Of a stretch of 41,326 bases of DNA, positions 7,514 to 15,999 are shown in pieces. Both the position numbers and the translations under genes were made by a program. Source of the DNA: Hankyongella sp964404985 (lineage in GTDB: Bacteria; Pseudomonadota; Alphaproteobacteria; Sphingomonadales; Sphingomonadaceae); NCBI GenBank assembly GCA_964404985.1, contig CAYOMD010000025.1:1-41326 (forward strand), written 5' to 3'. Every line of letters starts with the position of its first letter. The stretch's first letter is position 1. Under the pieces are notes generated by a model, which was not told the DNA's origin, ran no database searches, and worked only from the letters and a program-made list of their open reading frames with translations.

Positions 7514-9115
7514 ATGGGGAAGAGCGTGACCGACGGAAACAGCGCAGAGGCAGGACACCTGCGCCAGCGCGACAGACTGGTGATCGTGGCCTCCTCGCTA
7601 GGCACCGTGTTCGAGTGGTACGATTTCTTTCTCTATGGCATTCTGGCCTCGCTGCTCGGGCAGATGTTTTTCCCATCCGACAACCCGACGGCGGCGACGC
7701 TCGCCTCACTCGCGGCTTTCGGTGCAGGCTTCGGCGTGCGGCCGCTCGGCGCTGTGGTGTTCGGCATCCTCGGGGACCGGGTCGGGCGCAAATACACCTT
7801 TCTGATCACCATTACGCTTATGGGCGGGGCAACCGCCGCCATCGGCTTCCTGCCGACCTTTGCCGAGGTCGGCCTGCTGGCACCTGTTCTTCTGTTGCTG
7901 CTGCGCTTGCTGCAGGGCCTGGCCCTGGGCGGCGAATATGGGGGTGCGGCGATCTACGTTGCCGAGCACGCGCCCAAGGGCAAGCGCGGCCTGTATACCA
8001 GCTGGATTCAGGTCTCTGTGCCTGGTGGCTTTCTGCTGTGTCTGGTGGTGGTACTGGCCTGCCGTCACGCCATGAGCGCGGCAGACTTCAATGCCTGGGG
8101 CTGGCGTGTCCCCTTCCTGCTCTCCCTGCTGATGCTGGCGATCTCGCTGTATATCCGCCTGAAGCTGAACGAGAGCCCGGTATTCCGGGCGATGAAGGCG
8201 GCGGGCGCCACATCGCGCGCACCATTGGCCGAGAGCTTCTCGACCTGGGCGAACACCCGGTCGGTGCTGGTGGCGCTGTTCGGGGTCGCGGCCGGGCTGA
8301 CGGTAATCTATTACACGTCCCAGTTCAGCACGCTGTATTTCCTGCAGGGGACGGCCAAAATCCCCGAGGAGCAGGCGCTGCTCTACATGGCATCCGGCGC
8401 GCTGCTGGCCGGGCCGCTCTATGTCGGCTGCGGCTGGCTCTCCGACCGGCTGGGCCGCAAGCCGGTGCTGCTCGCCGGCTATGGCCTGACCCTGCTGCTG
8501 CTGTTTCCGCTGTTCCACCTGATGGCGGACGGTGCAAACCCGGCACTGGTGGCAGCCGGCAAGCGTGCGCCGATCAGCATTTCAGCGGGCGGCTGCGACT
8601 ACCAGGTCTTCGCCGCCAAGCAGCCGACGGAGTGCGGCAAGGCGCTCGCCTGGCTTACCAAACAGGGCGTGAGCTACACCAAGACCACAGGCGACACGCT
8701 GATGCTCTCGGTGGGCGCGCAGCAGGTCGAGGGCTTCGATGCAGAGCGCTATGCGGCAGCCCTTGTGGACGCCGGGTACCCAAAAACCTCCGACCCCGCC
8801 CAGCGCAGCCCCTGGAAAATTGTGCTGGCGGTCGCGGTGATGGTGGCGCTCTCCGCCATGACCTTCGGGCAGGTCGCTGCCATCCTGGTCGAGCTGTTCC
8901 CCGCGCGCATCCGCTATACGTCCATGTCCGTGCCCTACCATATCGGGACCGGCTATTTCGGCGGCTTCCTGCCGTTCATCTCCCAGTACATCGTGGTCTC
9001 GACCGGGGGGGCCTTCTCCGGCCTCTGGTATACGTTCGGTGTGGTGGCGATGGCGTTTCTGGTCAGCCTGTTCTTCCTGCCCGAGACCCACACGCGCGAG
9101 ATCGGCCACGTCTGA
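7514..9115 (+). CDS. MFS transporter, metabolite:H+ symporter (MHS) type
   Basis: A 12-helix major-facilitator permease. The first helix carries the MHS hallmark SSLGTVFEWYDFFLYG, loop 2-3 has GDRVGRKY, helix 4 has LLRLLQGLALGGEYGGAAIYVAEHAP, and loop 8-9 has SDRLGRKP. Substrate is unknown; related proteins carry organic acids, proline/betaine or shikimate. I prefer the ATG at 7514 (533 residues) over one at 7478, since the extra 12 residues look unconserved. An unusual soluble segment of about 90 residues (around 8545-8805) sits between helices 9 and 10 on the predicted periplasmic side and contains two cysteines. It converges on degP with a 36-bp gap. Confidence 0.9.
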   Translation: MGKSVTDGNSAEAGHLRQRDRLVIVASSLGTVFEWYDFFLYGILASLLGQMFFPSDNPTAATLASLAAFGAGFGVRPLGAVVFGILGDRVGRKYTFLITITLMGGATAAIGFLPTFAEVGLLAPVLLLLLRLLQGLALGGEYGGAAIYVAEHAPKGKRGLYTSWIQVSVPGGFLLCLVVVLACRHAMSAADFNAWGWRVPFLLSLLMLAISLYIRLKLNESPVFRAMKAAGATSRAPLAESFSTWANTRSVLVALFGVAAGLTVIYYTSQFSTLYFLQGTAKIPEEQALLYMASGALLAGPLYVGCGWLSDRLGRKPVLLAGYGLTLLLLFPLFHLMADGANPALVAAGKRAPISISAGGCDYQVFAAKQPTECGKALAWLTKQGVSYTKTTGDTLMLSVGAQQVEGFDAERYAAALVDAGYPKTSDPAQRSPWKIVLAVAVMVALSAMTFGQVAAILVELFPARIRYTSMSVPYHIGTGYFGGFLPFISQYIVVSTGGAFSGLWYTFGVVAMAFLVSLFFLPETHTREIGHV

Positions 9116-9151
9116 GCCGAGAGCGATGGGCTCTACTAGCGATATCCGGTT

Positions 9152-10651
9152 TTATTTATCAGCCTTCAGCTTGACCGGTACGTTGAGACGGTCGTCCTCC
9201 CGCTGCAGCAGGATCACGACGACCGAGCGCCCGCCCTTCTTGACGCCGTCGATCACCTCGGCGGCGACCTGCGGCGTGGTGATGACGCGCTGATTGATCT
9301 GCAGGATCACGTCGCCGGTACGCAGGCCACGGCTGGCCGCATCGCTGTTGGGGTCAACCTTGGCGACCACAACGCCCTGCACGGATTTTTCGATCTTCAG
9401 CTGTTCGCGCAGTGCTGCCGTCAGCGGCTGCAGGGTCAGGCCCAGACTCTTGTTGTCGGTGGTCTCCGGCTGTGTGGCCTTCGGGGCCTCCGGCTTGGGT
9501 GCTTCAGTGGATGCGAGCTGGGCGTCGGCGGGGAATTCGCCCACCGTGACCCTGAGCTTCAGCGGTTTGCCGTTGCGCAGGATATCAAGGTCAGCGGTCT
9601 TGCCGATGGCGGTATCGGACACGATGGAGGGCAGCGAGCGCCCACGCTCGATCGCCTTGCCGTCGAACGCCAGAATCACATCGCCGGACTGGACGCCAGC
9701 CTTGGCCGCCGGGGTCTCCGGCTCGGTGGCGGCAACAATTGCGCCCTTGGTCTTGTCGAAGCCCAGCGCCTGGGCGATGTCGTCCGTGACCGCCTGAATG
9801 CGCACACCCAGCCAGCCGCGCCGCACGCGACCATTGGTGCGCAACTGGTCGATGATCGGCTTGGCCTGCTCCGTCGGGATCGCAAAGCCGATGCCGACGT
9901 TGCCACCGGTCGGCGAGACGATGGCCGTTGCGATGCCGACCACGCCACCCGACCCATCGAATACCGGCCCGCCCGAGTTGCCCCGGTTGATCGAGGCATC
10001 GGTCTGGATGAAGCGGTCGTAGTTGCCGGCGTTCAGGTCCCGGTGCACGGCGGAGACGATGCCGGCGGTCACGCTGCCGCCGAAGCCGAACGGATTGCCA
10101 ATCGCCAGCAGCCAGTCGCCCTGGCGCAGCCCCTGCGAATCGCCCCAGCTCACAAACGGCAGGTCCTTGGCCTCGATCTTCAGCAGGGCCAGATCGGTCG
10201 CCGGGTCGCGACCGATGATCTTGGCATCGAACTGCCGTTCGTCACTGAGCGTCACGGTCACCTTGTCGACGGGGTCATTGCCGCGACCGGTGATCACATG
10301 GTTGTTGGTGACGATATAGCCGGTCGCGTCGATGATGAAGCCGGAGCCGAGCGAACGGGCCTCGCGGGTCACCGGCTCACCGTCCTGGTTCTGGCGCGGC
10401 TGGAACCGGCGGAACAACTGGCCGAGTGGCGAGTCCTCCGGCACACCTTCGGGGAGCTGGACAGCACTGTTGCCGACTTCCACCTGTGTGGTGGTCGAGA
10501 TATTGACGACCGCCGGGGCGAGCTTTTCGACCAGCGGGGCAAAGGTCTCCGGTGCCGGGCGTGCAAGGACCGCAGGCGCTGCAGCACTGAGCAGCAAGCT
10601 GGCCGTTATGGCTGCGAAAAGGGTGCGGGTACGACGGCGCTCAGACTTCAA
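9152..10651 (-). CDS. degP: Periplasmic serine endoprotease DegP/HtrA (Do family)
   Basis: Trypsin-like protease/chaperone of the envelope. The 499-residue protein has a signal peptide (basic start, hydrophobic core, cut near residue 30), protease domain with His118 (TNNHVI), Asp153 (TDLALLK) and Ser226 (GNSGGP), then two PDZ domains (about 260-350 and 400-490). A Pro/Glu-rich linker separates the PDZ domains. It follows hflK-hflC on the same strand after 152 bp, the usual alphaproteobacterial order, and may have its own promoter in that gap. Could equally be named degQ or mucD; the family is certain. Confidence 0.95.
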   Translation of the reverse strand: MKSERRRTRTLFAAITASLLLSAAAPAVLARPAPETFAPLVEKLAPAVVNISTTTQVEVGNSAVQLPEGVPEDSPLGQLFRRFQPRQNQDGEPVTREARSLGSGFIIDATGYIVTNNHVITGRGNDPVDKVTVTLSDERQFDAKIIGRDPATDLALLKIEAKDLPFVSWGDSQGLRQGDWLLAIGNPFGFGGSVTAGIVSAVHRDLNAGNYDRFIQTDASINRGNSGGPVFDGSGGVVGIATAIVSPTGGNVGIGFAIPTEQAKPIIDQLRTNGRVRRGWLGVRIQAVTDDIAQALGFDKTKGAIVAATEPETPAAKAGVQSGDVILAFDGKAIERGRSLPSIVSDTAIGKTADLDILRNGKPLKLRVTVGEFPADAQLASTEAPKPEAPKATQPETTDNKSLGLTLQPLTAALREQLKIEKSVQGVVVAKVDPNSDAASRGLRTGDVILQINQRVITTPQVAAEVIDGVKKGGRSVVVILLQREDDRLNVPVKLKADK

Positions 10652-10803
10652 ATCGGCTCTCCCAGAGTTGGCCAGTTGTGCATAAGATCATGCACTCGAT
10701 TATGGGCTTAGTCCTTAACGATCAACCCAGGCTGCTGCATGCAGGCTTATGGTTGAGACAATCCGGCGCGCAGCCGTGCCGGATCGTTTGCGTGGCGGGG
10801 CTT

Positions 10804-11607
10804 TTAGCGCCCGCCGCCGCTATCGAACGTGCGCAGGAACTCGCTTCTGGGTGAGATCACCAGGCGGGTATCCTCCTTGCGCAGCGTATTCCGATAGGCC
10901 TGCAGGGACCGGTAGAACTTATAGAACTCCGCATCCCGATTGTAGGAGTCGGCGTAGATCTTGGCCGCCTGCGAGTCTGCCGTCCCGCGGATCACTTCCG
11001 CCTGGCGTATGCCGTCGGCGCGAATGGCACGCGCTTCCTGGTCGCGCTCGGTGCGCATGCGCTCGAACGCGGACTCGAGCGGCTGGCCGGTGGGCAGGTC
11101 AGCGCGCTTGATCCGCACGTCGATCACCTTGAGGCCCAGTTCACTGGCGCGGGCGTCGACCTTCTTCAGGATGGTGGCCATCGAAGTGCCGCGTTCCGGC
11201 GTCAGCATGTCGTTGAAGGTCTGCGAGCCGAGTTCGTCGCGCAGGGTCGATTCGAGGATGATCGACAGGCGTTCGGCGGCACCGGCCTCAGAGCGCACGC
11301 GCTGGTAGGCGATCTGCGGGTCTTCAATGCGGAACCGGGCAAAGGCATCCACCACCAGACGGAGCTGATCGGTCGAGAGCACTTCCTGGTCACGCATGTT
11401 GAGGTTGAGGCTGCGCTGGTCGAAGAAGACCACGTTCTCGAAGAACGGCACTTTCAGGTGCAGGCCGGGCATCTGAATTACGCGCTTGGGCTTGCCGAGT
11501 TGCAGCACGATGGCCGATTGCGCCTGCTGCACGACAAAGGTGGCATTCACGGCTACAAACAGCAGCGCAAGGCCGATGAATACAAAGATAGGGGCGAGAC
11601 GGTTCAT
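10804..11607 (-). CDS. hflC: HflC, subunit of the FtsH regulator complex
   Basis: SPFH/band-7 membrane protein that with HflK forms a large cage around FtsH and modulates proteolysis. The chosen start (11607, preceded by AGGAGA) gives 267 residues beginning MNRLAPIFVFIGLALLF, a single N-terminal anchor, then a band-7 domain with VQQAQSAIVLQLGKPKR and a helical stretch with IRADGIRQAEVIRGTADSQAAK near the C terminus. It starts 13 bp after hflK. FtsH itself is encoded at the left edge of the window. Confidence 0.95.
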   Translation of the reverse strand: MNRLAPIFVFIGLALLFVAVNATFVVQQAQSAIVLQLGKPKRVIQMPGLHLKVPFFENVVFFDQRSLNLNMRDQEVLSTDQLRLVVDAFARFRIEDPQIAYQRVRSEAGAAERLSIILESTLRDELGSQTFNDMLTPERGTSMATILKKVDARASELGLKVIDVRIKRADLPTGQPLESAFERMRTERDQEARAIRADGIRQAEVIRGTADSQAAKIYADSYNRDAEFYKFYRSLQAYRNTLRKEDTRLVISPRSEFLRTFDSGGGR

Positions 11608-11620
11608 GGGTGGCGTCTCC

Positions 11621-12649
11621 TTACTGAGCGTTGGTGGTTGCAGCGGCGGCAGTCGCGGCTGATTTCGAAGCTTGATCGAGCGGCAGGTACGGCACGACGC
11701 CACCAGCCTCCACGATGGTCTTGTCCATGCCGGAGAGCACCTGTTCCATGGTCTCGAGGTACAGGCGTCGCTGGGTCACGTCCGGTGCCAGCCGGTATTG
11801 CTCGAAGACGGCGTTGAAGCGCGACGTTTCACCCTGCGCCTTGGAGACGAGCTGCTGGCGATAGGCGTTTGCCTGGTTGATGTAGGTCTGTGCATCCTGC
11901 TGCGCGGCCGACACGTCCTTGAACGCCTGTTCGACGGCTGCAGGCGGGTCGACTCGACTGAACAGCACGCCGGTGATGGTGATCCCGGCCTGATAACTGT
12001 CCAGCACGTCCTGCACCCGGTTACGCACAGCAGCGGCAATCTGGGCGCGCTGCGGGCCGATCGCGTCGGTCAGCTTGGTGCGGGACATGGCCTCGCGCAT
12101 GGCGAACTCGGCGACTTCGCGGATCGTCGTGTCCGGCTCTTTCAGGGAGTACAGGAACTTGTCGGCACTGCCCGGCGTAATGCGCCAGCGGACCGTATAG
12201 GCGATGTTGATGATGTTGCGGTCCCCGGTCAGCACCAGCCGCTCGGTGCCATCACCGCCGATGTCGATGCTGTTCTCGACCGTTTCCTTGACCACGGTCA
12301 CCTGCTCGATCGGGGCGGGCAGCTTGAAGTTGGCACCCGGTCCGGCCTGGCGGGTATAGGCGCCAAAGCGCGTGACCACGCCGACTTCGTCTGCACCCAG
12401 CACAAAAATGCTGGTCGACACCAGCCAGACCAGGGCGAGCGCGCCGATTGCCAGCCCGACAATGTTAAAGCCGCCGCTGCCGCCGGGCATCGAGCGTTTC
12501 AGTCGCTCCTGGCCCTTGCGAAACAGGTCTTCCAGGTTGGGGGGCGTAGGCCCGCCATTGCCGCCGCCTTGTCCCCATGGGCCGCGCGGTCCCTGGTTGT
12601 TGCCGCCGCCGCCACCCCATGGGCCGCCGTTATTGTTCTGCCATGGCAT
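11621..12649 (-). CDS. hflK: HflK, subunit of the FtsH regulator complex
   Basis: Partner of HflC in the FtsH-modulating SPFH complex. The 342-residue protein starts MPWQNNNGGPWGGGGG, the Gly/Asn/Pro-rich cytoplasmic stretch typical of HflK, followed by one membrane segment (IVGLAIGALALVWLVSTSIF), the band-7 domain and a long helical region, ending in an Ala/Thr-rich tail. An upstream in-frame extension to 12832 would overlap the divergent mrp gene and resembles nothing, so I rejected it. hflK and mrp diverge and share a promoter interval of about 100 bp. Confidence 0.95.
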   Translation of the reverse strand: MPWQNNNGGPWGGGGGNNQGPRGPWGQGGGNGGPTPPNLEDLFRKGQERLKRSMPGGSGGFNIVGLAIGALALVWLVSTSIFVLGADEVGVVTRFGAYTRQAGPGANFKLPAPIEQVTVVKETVENSIDIGGDGTERLVLTGDRNIINIAYTVRWRITPGSADKFLYSLKEPDTTIREVAEFAMREAMSRTKLTDAIGPQRAQIAAAVRNRVQDVLDSYQAGITITGVLFSRVDPPAAVEQAFKDVSAAQQDAQTYINQANAYRQQLVSKAQGETSRFNAVFEQYRLAPDVTQRRLYLETMEQVLSGMDKTIVEAGGVVPYLPLDQASKSAATAAAATTNAQ

Positions 12650-12755
12650 TGACTGTCTGCTCTCCCTTGAGTTTGAGCCTATATAGGGGTCACTGCAAAA
12701 AATGCGAGGGTGCTGGCTCGTCTGCCCCTCGCCGTATCTGAGGACGAAGACGATA

Positions 12756-13832
12756 GTGCTGAACGATGACGACCTGAAGCGCAAGGTACTGGATGCCTTA
12801 TCCGCACTCACGGACCCCGGAACCGGACGCAATATCGTCGAGGCCGGGATGGTCAGCGGACTGGTGGTCCGCGGCGGCGCGGTGGGTTTTGCGCTGGACG
12901 TGCCGGCTGCCCGTGCCCGCAGCTACGAGCCGCTGCGCACCGCCACCGAGAATGCGGTGGCGCGTCTGCCGGGTGTCACGCGCGCCAGTGTCGTGCTGAC
13001 GGCGGAGCGCGCAGTCGCACCGCTCAAGGTGGATGGCCATGCCGAAATCCGGCGCATCATCGCTGTAGCCTCCGGCAAGGGCGGGGTCGGCAAGTCGACG
13101 GTTGCGACCAACCTGGCACTGGCGCTTGGACAGCAGGGCCTTAAGGTCGGCCTGTTGGATGCCGACATCTACGGACCGTCGACCCCGCGCATGCTGGGCC
13201 TCTCCGGCAAGCCGGACACGCACGGGGGCAAGCTGCTGCCGAAGGACGCCTTTGGTCTCAAGGCGATGTCGATCGGCCTGATCGTCCCGGATGAGCAGGC
13301 GATGATCTGGCGCGGGCCGATGGCGACCGGTGCCCTGATGCAACTGGTGAGCGAGGTCGCCTGGGGGCCGCTCGATGTTCTTGTGGTCGACATGCCGCCC
13401 GGCACCGGCGACATTCAGTTGACACTGTCGCAGCGGGTGCCGCTGTTTGGGGCCGTCATCGTCTCGACACCGCAGGACATCGCCCTGATCGATGCGCGCA
13501 AGGCCATCGCGATGTTCGGGAAGGTCAATGTCCCGATCCTCGGCCTTGTCGAGAACATGAGCGTGTTCGTTTGCCCGCACTGCGCGACCCCCAGCCACAT
13601 CTTCGGGCACGGCGGGGCGCGACGGATGGCCGAGCACCTGGGCGTGCCGTTTCTGGGGGAAATTCCGCTGGAGCTGTCGGTGCGCGAGACCTCGGACAGC
13701 GGCACACCGATTGTGGCGAGCGCTCCGCTCAGCGCGTCAGCCGGCGCATTTCAATCCGCCGCCCGCGCGCTCAGGGCCTGCATGGACGGCACCGCACCGC
13801 CGCCTACGCCGGTCCTGCGTTTCGTGGATTGA
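12756..13832 (+). CDS. mrp: Mrp/ApbC family iron-sulfur cluster carrier ATPase
   Basis: P-loop NTPase that carries and delivers Fe-S clusters. From the GTG start (358 residues) it has an N-terminal DUF59/MIP18-like domain (KRKVLDALSALTDPGTGRNIV), deviant Walker A ASGKGGVGKST at 105-115, DADIYGPS, DMPPGTGD and the cluster-binding CPHC pair (FVCPHCATPSHIFG). The GTG at 12756 is preferred, as family members begin close to the DUF59 helix; an ATG at 12702 would add 18 Cys/Pro-rich residues without a ribosome-binding site. Divergent from hflK, a common arrangement. Confidence 0.94.
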   Translation: MLNDDDLKRKVLDALSALTDPGTGRNIVEAGMVSGLVVRGGAVGFALDVPAARARSYEPLRTATENAVARLPGVTRASVVLTAERAVAPLKVDGHAEIRRIIAVASGKGGVGKSTVATNLALALGQQGLKVGLLDADIYGPSTPRMLGLSGKPDTHGGKLLPKDAFGLKAMSIGLIVPDEQAMIWRGPMATGALMQLVSEVAWGPLDVLVVDMPPGTGDIQLTLSQRVPLFGAVIVSTPQDIALIDARKAIAMFGKVNVPILGLVENMSVFVCPHCATPSHIFGHGGARRMAEHLGVPFLGEIPLELSVRETSDSGTPIVASAPLSASAGAFQSAARALRACMDGTAPPPTPVLRFVD

Positions 13833-13875
13833 CCCGTTGTGCAAGCGCTTTTCACAAGGCTCAAGCAGGCTGCTG

Positions 13876-13947
13876 GAGCATCTTTGCCCCTTGAATGTGA
13901 AAAACCACTCTATCCCGGATGTAGGTCACATTTAAGGCGCGATGCTC
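13876..13947. repeat. Nested palindromic repeat
   Basis: Outer arms GAGCATC (13876-13882) and GATGCTC (13941-13947) enclose inner arms ATGTGA (13895-13900) and TCACAT (13926-13931), extendable to 10 bp with one mismatch. It lies in the 258-bp gap between mrp and the toxin gene and is followed by a second element. Confidence 0.6.
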
Positions 13948-13972
13948 TAAAGCGTGATGACTTTACATGAAC

Positions 13973-14048
13973 CCGTTCGCCCCGAGCCCGGTCGAGGGGC
14001 GGCTCCAGCATCGTCTGGACGTGTCTCGACTTGGCTCGACACGAACGG
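13973..14048. repeat. 76-bp palindromic repeat, variant of the 66-bp family
   Basis: Ends CCGTTCG and CGAACGG; inner hairpin GTGTCTCGA/CTCGACAC. The left half resembles the left half of the 66-bp elements. An outer perfect 9-bp pair, TGACTTTAC (13958-13966) and GTAAAGTCA (14067-14075), brackets it, giving a 118-bp composite. Confidence 0.7.
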
Positions 14049-14090
14049 TGAGAGTCTTGATTCTGCGTAAAGTCAACAGACTCTAGCGGA

Positions 14091-14516
14091 TCATGTCAGC
14101 AACTGTGCCGGGATTCCAAGTGCCGGCGCGGACTCAGCGAGCCGCACGTCGAGTGTGTGCAGGATGGCACCGTGATCGGATGCCACGGCAAGGTGCAGCG
14201 CATCGCCGGCGCGCAGCCCAAAGCTATGCTGGTCAGCAAACCCTGCAGCCGTTCGGAAATGCCCGCTCTTGACGGCCAGGACGGTGAAGCTTTCGGCGAC
14301 GAGTTTATGGAACATGGCAAGTGCCGCCGCGCGCTGCTCCAGGCTGATCTGCCCGGTCCTCAGCTTGATCGCCATGGCGGACGACATCTCGGTGATAGTC
14401 CAGTCGCTGATATGAAGTTGCGCCGGATCCTGCCCCGCCAGCCAAATCTGAACGCGCGGCGTCATGGCTTCCCGGAAAAGCGCTGATATGATCAACGACG
14501 TGTCGAGATAGAGCAT
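14091..14516 (-). CDS. PIN-domain ribonuclease toxin (VapC family)
   Basis: 141-residue PIN nuclease. The acidic metal-binding set is present: Asp5 (LYLDTS), Glu43 (TITEMSSA), Asp105 (AGDALHLA) and Asp123 (TLDVRLA). Toxins of this family cut tRNA or rRNA. The ATG overlaps the antitoxin stop by 1 nt (ATGA), so translation is coupled. No damage to the frame. The RNA target cannot be read from sequence. Confidence 0.93.
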   Translation of the reverse strand: MLYLDTSLIISALFREAMTPRVQIWLAGQDPAQLHISDWTITEMSSAMAIKLRTGQISLEQRAAALAMFHKLVAESFTVLAVKSGHFRTAAGFADQHSFGLRAGDALHLAVASDHGAILHTLDVRLAESAPALGIPAQLLT

Positions 14517-14758
14517 CAGGCGCGATCATCGTCTCGCATCGACCGCACGAGTTCGGCAGCACTATGGGACTGAAGCGGCATCTCTGCGGTCAGCGTGCGA
14601 AGCAGAGCGGCGTCAATTGGCTTGCGCGGTTTGCTTATGGCGGAGAGCCGCGCGACACGTTTTCCACGCCGGGTGATATCAATGGCGTCGCCCGCCTCAA
14701 CACGGTCTACCAACGCGCTCAGATTGGCCTTGGCATCCGCCAGATTGATTGTAGTCAC
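14516..14758 (-). CDS. Antitoxin of the Phd/YefM type, partner of the PIN toxin
   Basis: An 80-residue protein starting VTTINLADAKANLSALVDRVEAG, the typical N-terminal DNA-binding and dimerising part of Phd/YefM antitoxins (also found as VapB partners of PIN toxins), with ITRRGKRVARL after it and a flexible C-terminal tail expected to wrap the toxin. I chose the GTG at 14758 because AGGAG lies 8 nt upstream; extending to 14851 adds unconserved sequence. It overlaps the toxin start and follows a likely operator palindrome. Confidence 0.9.
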   Translation of the reverse strand: MTTINLADAKANLSALVDRVEAGDAIDITRRGKRVARLSAISKPRKPIDAALLRTLTAEMPLQSHSAAELVRSMRDDDRA

Positions 14759-14774
14759 GCCATGCTCCTGACTA

Positions 14775-14792
14775 TCTATGTAGTCACATAGA
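14775..14792. promoter_or_regulatory. Candidate operator of the PIN/Phd toxin-antitoxin operon
   Basis: Perfect inverted repeat of 7-bp arms, TCTATGT and ACATAGA, with a 4-bp spacer, 17 bp upstream of the antitoxin start. Position and symmetry match autoregulatory Phd/YefM-type operators. Confidence 0.6.
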
Positions 14793-14867
14793 GCATCGAG
14801 CGTGAGAACTCTAGCCTGATTCCTTTGAGTACCGCTGGATCGGTCTGCCAACCAATATTCGCCTGGG

Positions 14868-15950
14868 TCAGGCAGCAGCGTTCATCCGGGCGCGCACCTG
14901 CTGGCGGTATGCGTCGATGGGTACCAGGCGGCCCTTGTCCTCCACATGCCAGAAGGTCCAGCCGTTGCAGGCCGGTGCGCCCTGCACATGGGCGCCAATC
15001 TGGTGGATCGATCCGCTGGCATCCCGCGTCGCCAGCGAGCCGTCGGCGCGAACCCGGGCGCTGTGCCGCCGGCTGGGATCGACCAGCACGGTGCCGGGCT
15101 GCACGATCCCGGCTTCGACCAGTGTCCCGAACGGGACCCGCGGTTCCGCCCTGCGCGAGGTCGTGACCGCCTGCGCGCTCGCCTCAAGAGGGGTGACCGC
15201 CGCAATGCGCTCCAGTGCCACCCGGATGTACCGTGGCTCCCGCTCGATGCCGACCCAGCGCCGGCCCAGCCGCTTGGCGACCGCGCCGGTAGTGCCGGAG
15301 CCGAAGAACGGGTCAAGGATCACATCGCCCGCATTGCTGGCGGCAAGAATGATCCGGTGCAGCAAGGCTTCCGGCTTCTGGGTCGAATGCGCCTTCTGGC
15401 CATCTGTTTTCACCCGCTCGCCGCCCGAGCAGATCGGCAGCAGCCAGTCGGAGCGCATCTGCAGGTCTTCGTTCAGGGCCTTCATGGCATCGTAGTTGAA
15501 CGTGTAGCGCGCATCCGGCGATTTCGAGCACCAGATCAGGGTCTCGTGCGCGTTGGTGAAGCGGGTGCCTTTGAAGTTGGGCATCGGGTTGGCCTTGCGC
15601 CAGACGATGTCGTTCAGGATCCAGAAGCCGAGGTCCTGTAGCGCCGCCCCGACCCGGAAAATATTGTGGTAGCTGCCGATGACCCACAGGGTACCGTTGT
15701 CCTTCAGCACCCGGTGGCATTCTGTCAGCCAGGTGCGGGTGAAGGCATCATAGTCGGCGTTGGAGGCAAATTTGTCCCAGTCGTCGGTGACCGCATCGAC
15801 CTTGCTGTTGTCCGGGCGCGTTAACTCACCACCCAACTGCAGGTTGTAGGGTGGGTCCGCAAAGATCATGTCGACGCAGCGATCGGGCAGGCTGGCGAGA
15901 ATCTCAAGGCAGTCGCCTTCGATCACGCGGTCAAGCGGCAGATGGTCCAT
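14868..15950 (-). CDS. ccrM: CcrM-type adenine-N6 DNA methyltransferase (GANTC)
   Basis: Cell-cycle-regulated solitary methyltransferase that methylates adenine in GANTC after replication. The 360-residue length and motif order (DPPYNLQLGGEL at 32-43; RKANPMPNF; STQKPEAL; DPFFGSGTT at 213-221) indicate the beta-class HinfI/CcrM group. A C-terminal extension of about 100 residues carries the CcrM-specific DNA-binding part (FGTLVEAGIVQPGTVL, NGWTFWHVE). No restriction gene is adjacent, as expected for CcrM. The 207-bp upstream region is packed with GANTC sites, a CtrA-like box and a DnaA box, consistent with cell-cycle control. Confidence 0.96.
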   Translation of the reverse strand: MDHLPLDRVIEGDCLEILASLPDRCVDMIFADPPYNLQLGGELTRPDNSKVDAVTDDWDKFASNADYDAFTRTWLTECHRVLKDNGTLWVIGSYHNIFRVGAALQDLGFWILNDIVWRKANPMPNFKGTRFTNAHETLIWCSKSPDARYTFNYDAMKALNEDLQMRSDWLLPICSGGERVKTDGQKAHSTQKPEALLHRIILAASNAGDVILDPFFGSGTTGAVAKRLGRRWVGIEREPRYIRVALERIAAVTPLEASAQAVTTSRRAEPRVPFGTLVEAGIVQPGTVLVDPSRRHSARVRADGSLATRDASGSIHQIGAHVQGAPACNGWTFWHVEDKGRLVPIDAYRQQVRARMNAAA

Positions 15951-15964
15951 GGTTTTTGTCCGGC

Positions 15965-15973
15965 TGTGGATAA
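15965..15973 (-). promoter_or_regulatory. Consensus DnaA box in the ccrM leader
   Basis: TGTGGATAA on the plus strand is TTATCCACA on the minus strand, a perfect match to the DnaA box TTATNCACA. It lies 15 bp upstream of the ccrM ATG. Only one such box is seen here, so regulation is more likely than an origin. Confidence 0.6.
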
Positions 15974-15999
15974 CTTGGGGATGACCGTGGTTCAGGCCG

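Noticed and set aside
12702..12755. Upstream ATG start for mrp
   Set aside because: It adds 18 residues with no ribosome-binding site and no resemblance to the family; the GTG at 12756 is adopted.
14081..14815. Mobile-element boundaries around the PIN/Phd pair from the 7-bp direct repeat CTCTAGC
   Set aside because: Short, not bordered by inverted repeats, and CTCTAG-like words are common at the edges of palindromic repeats in this genome.
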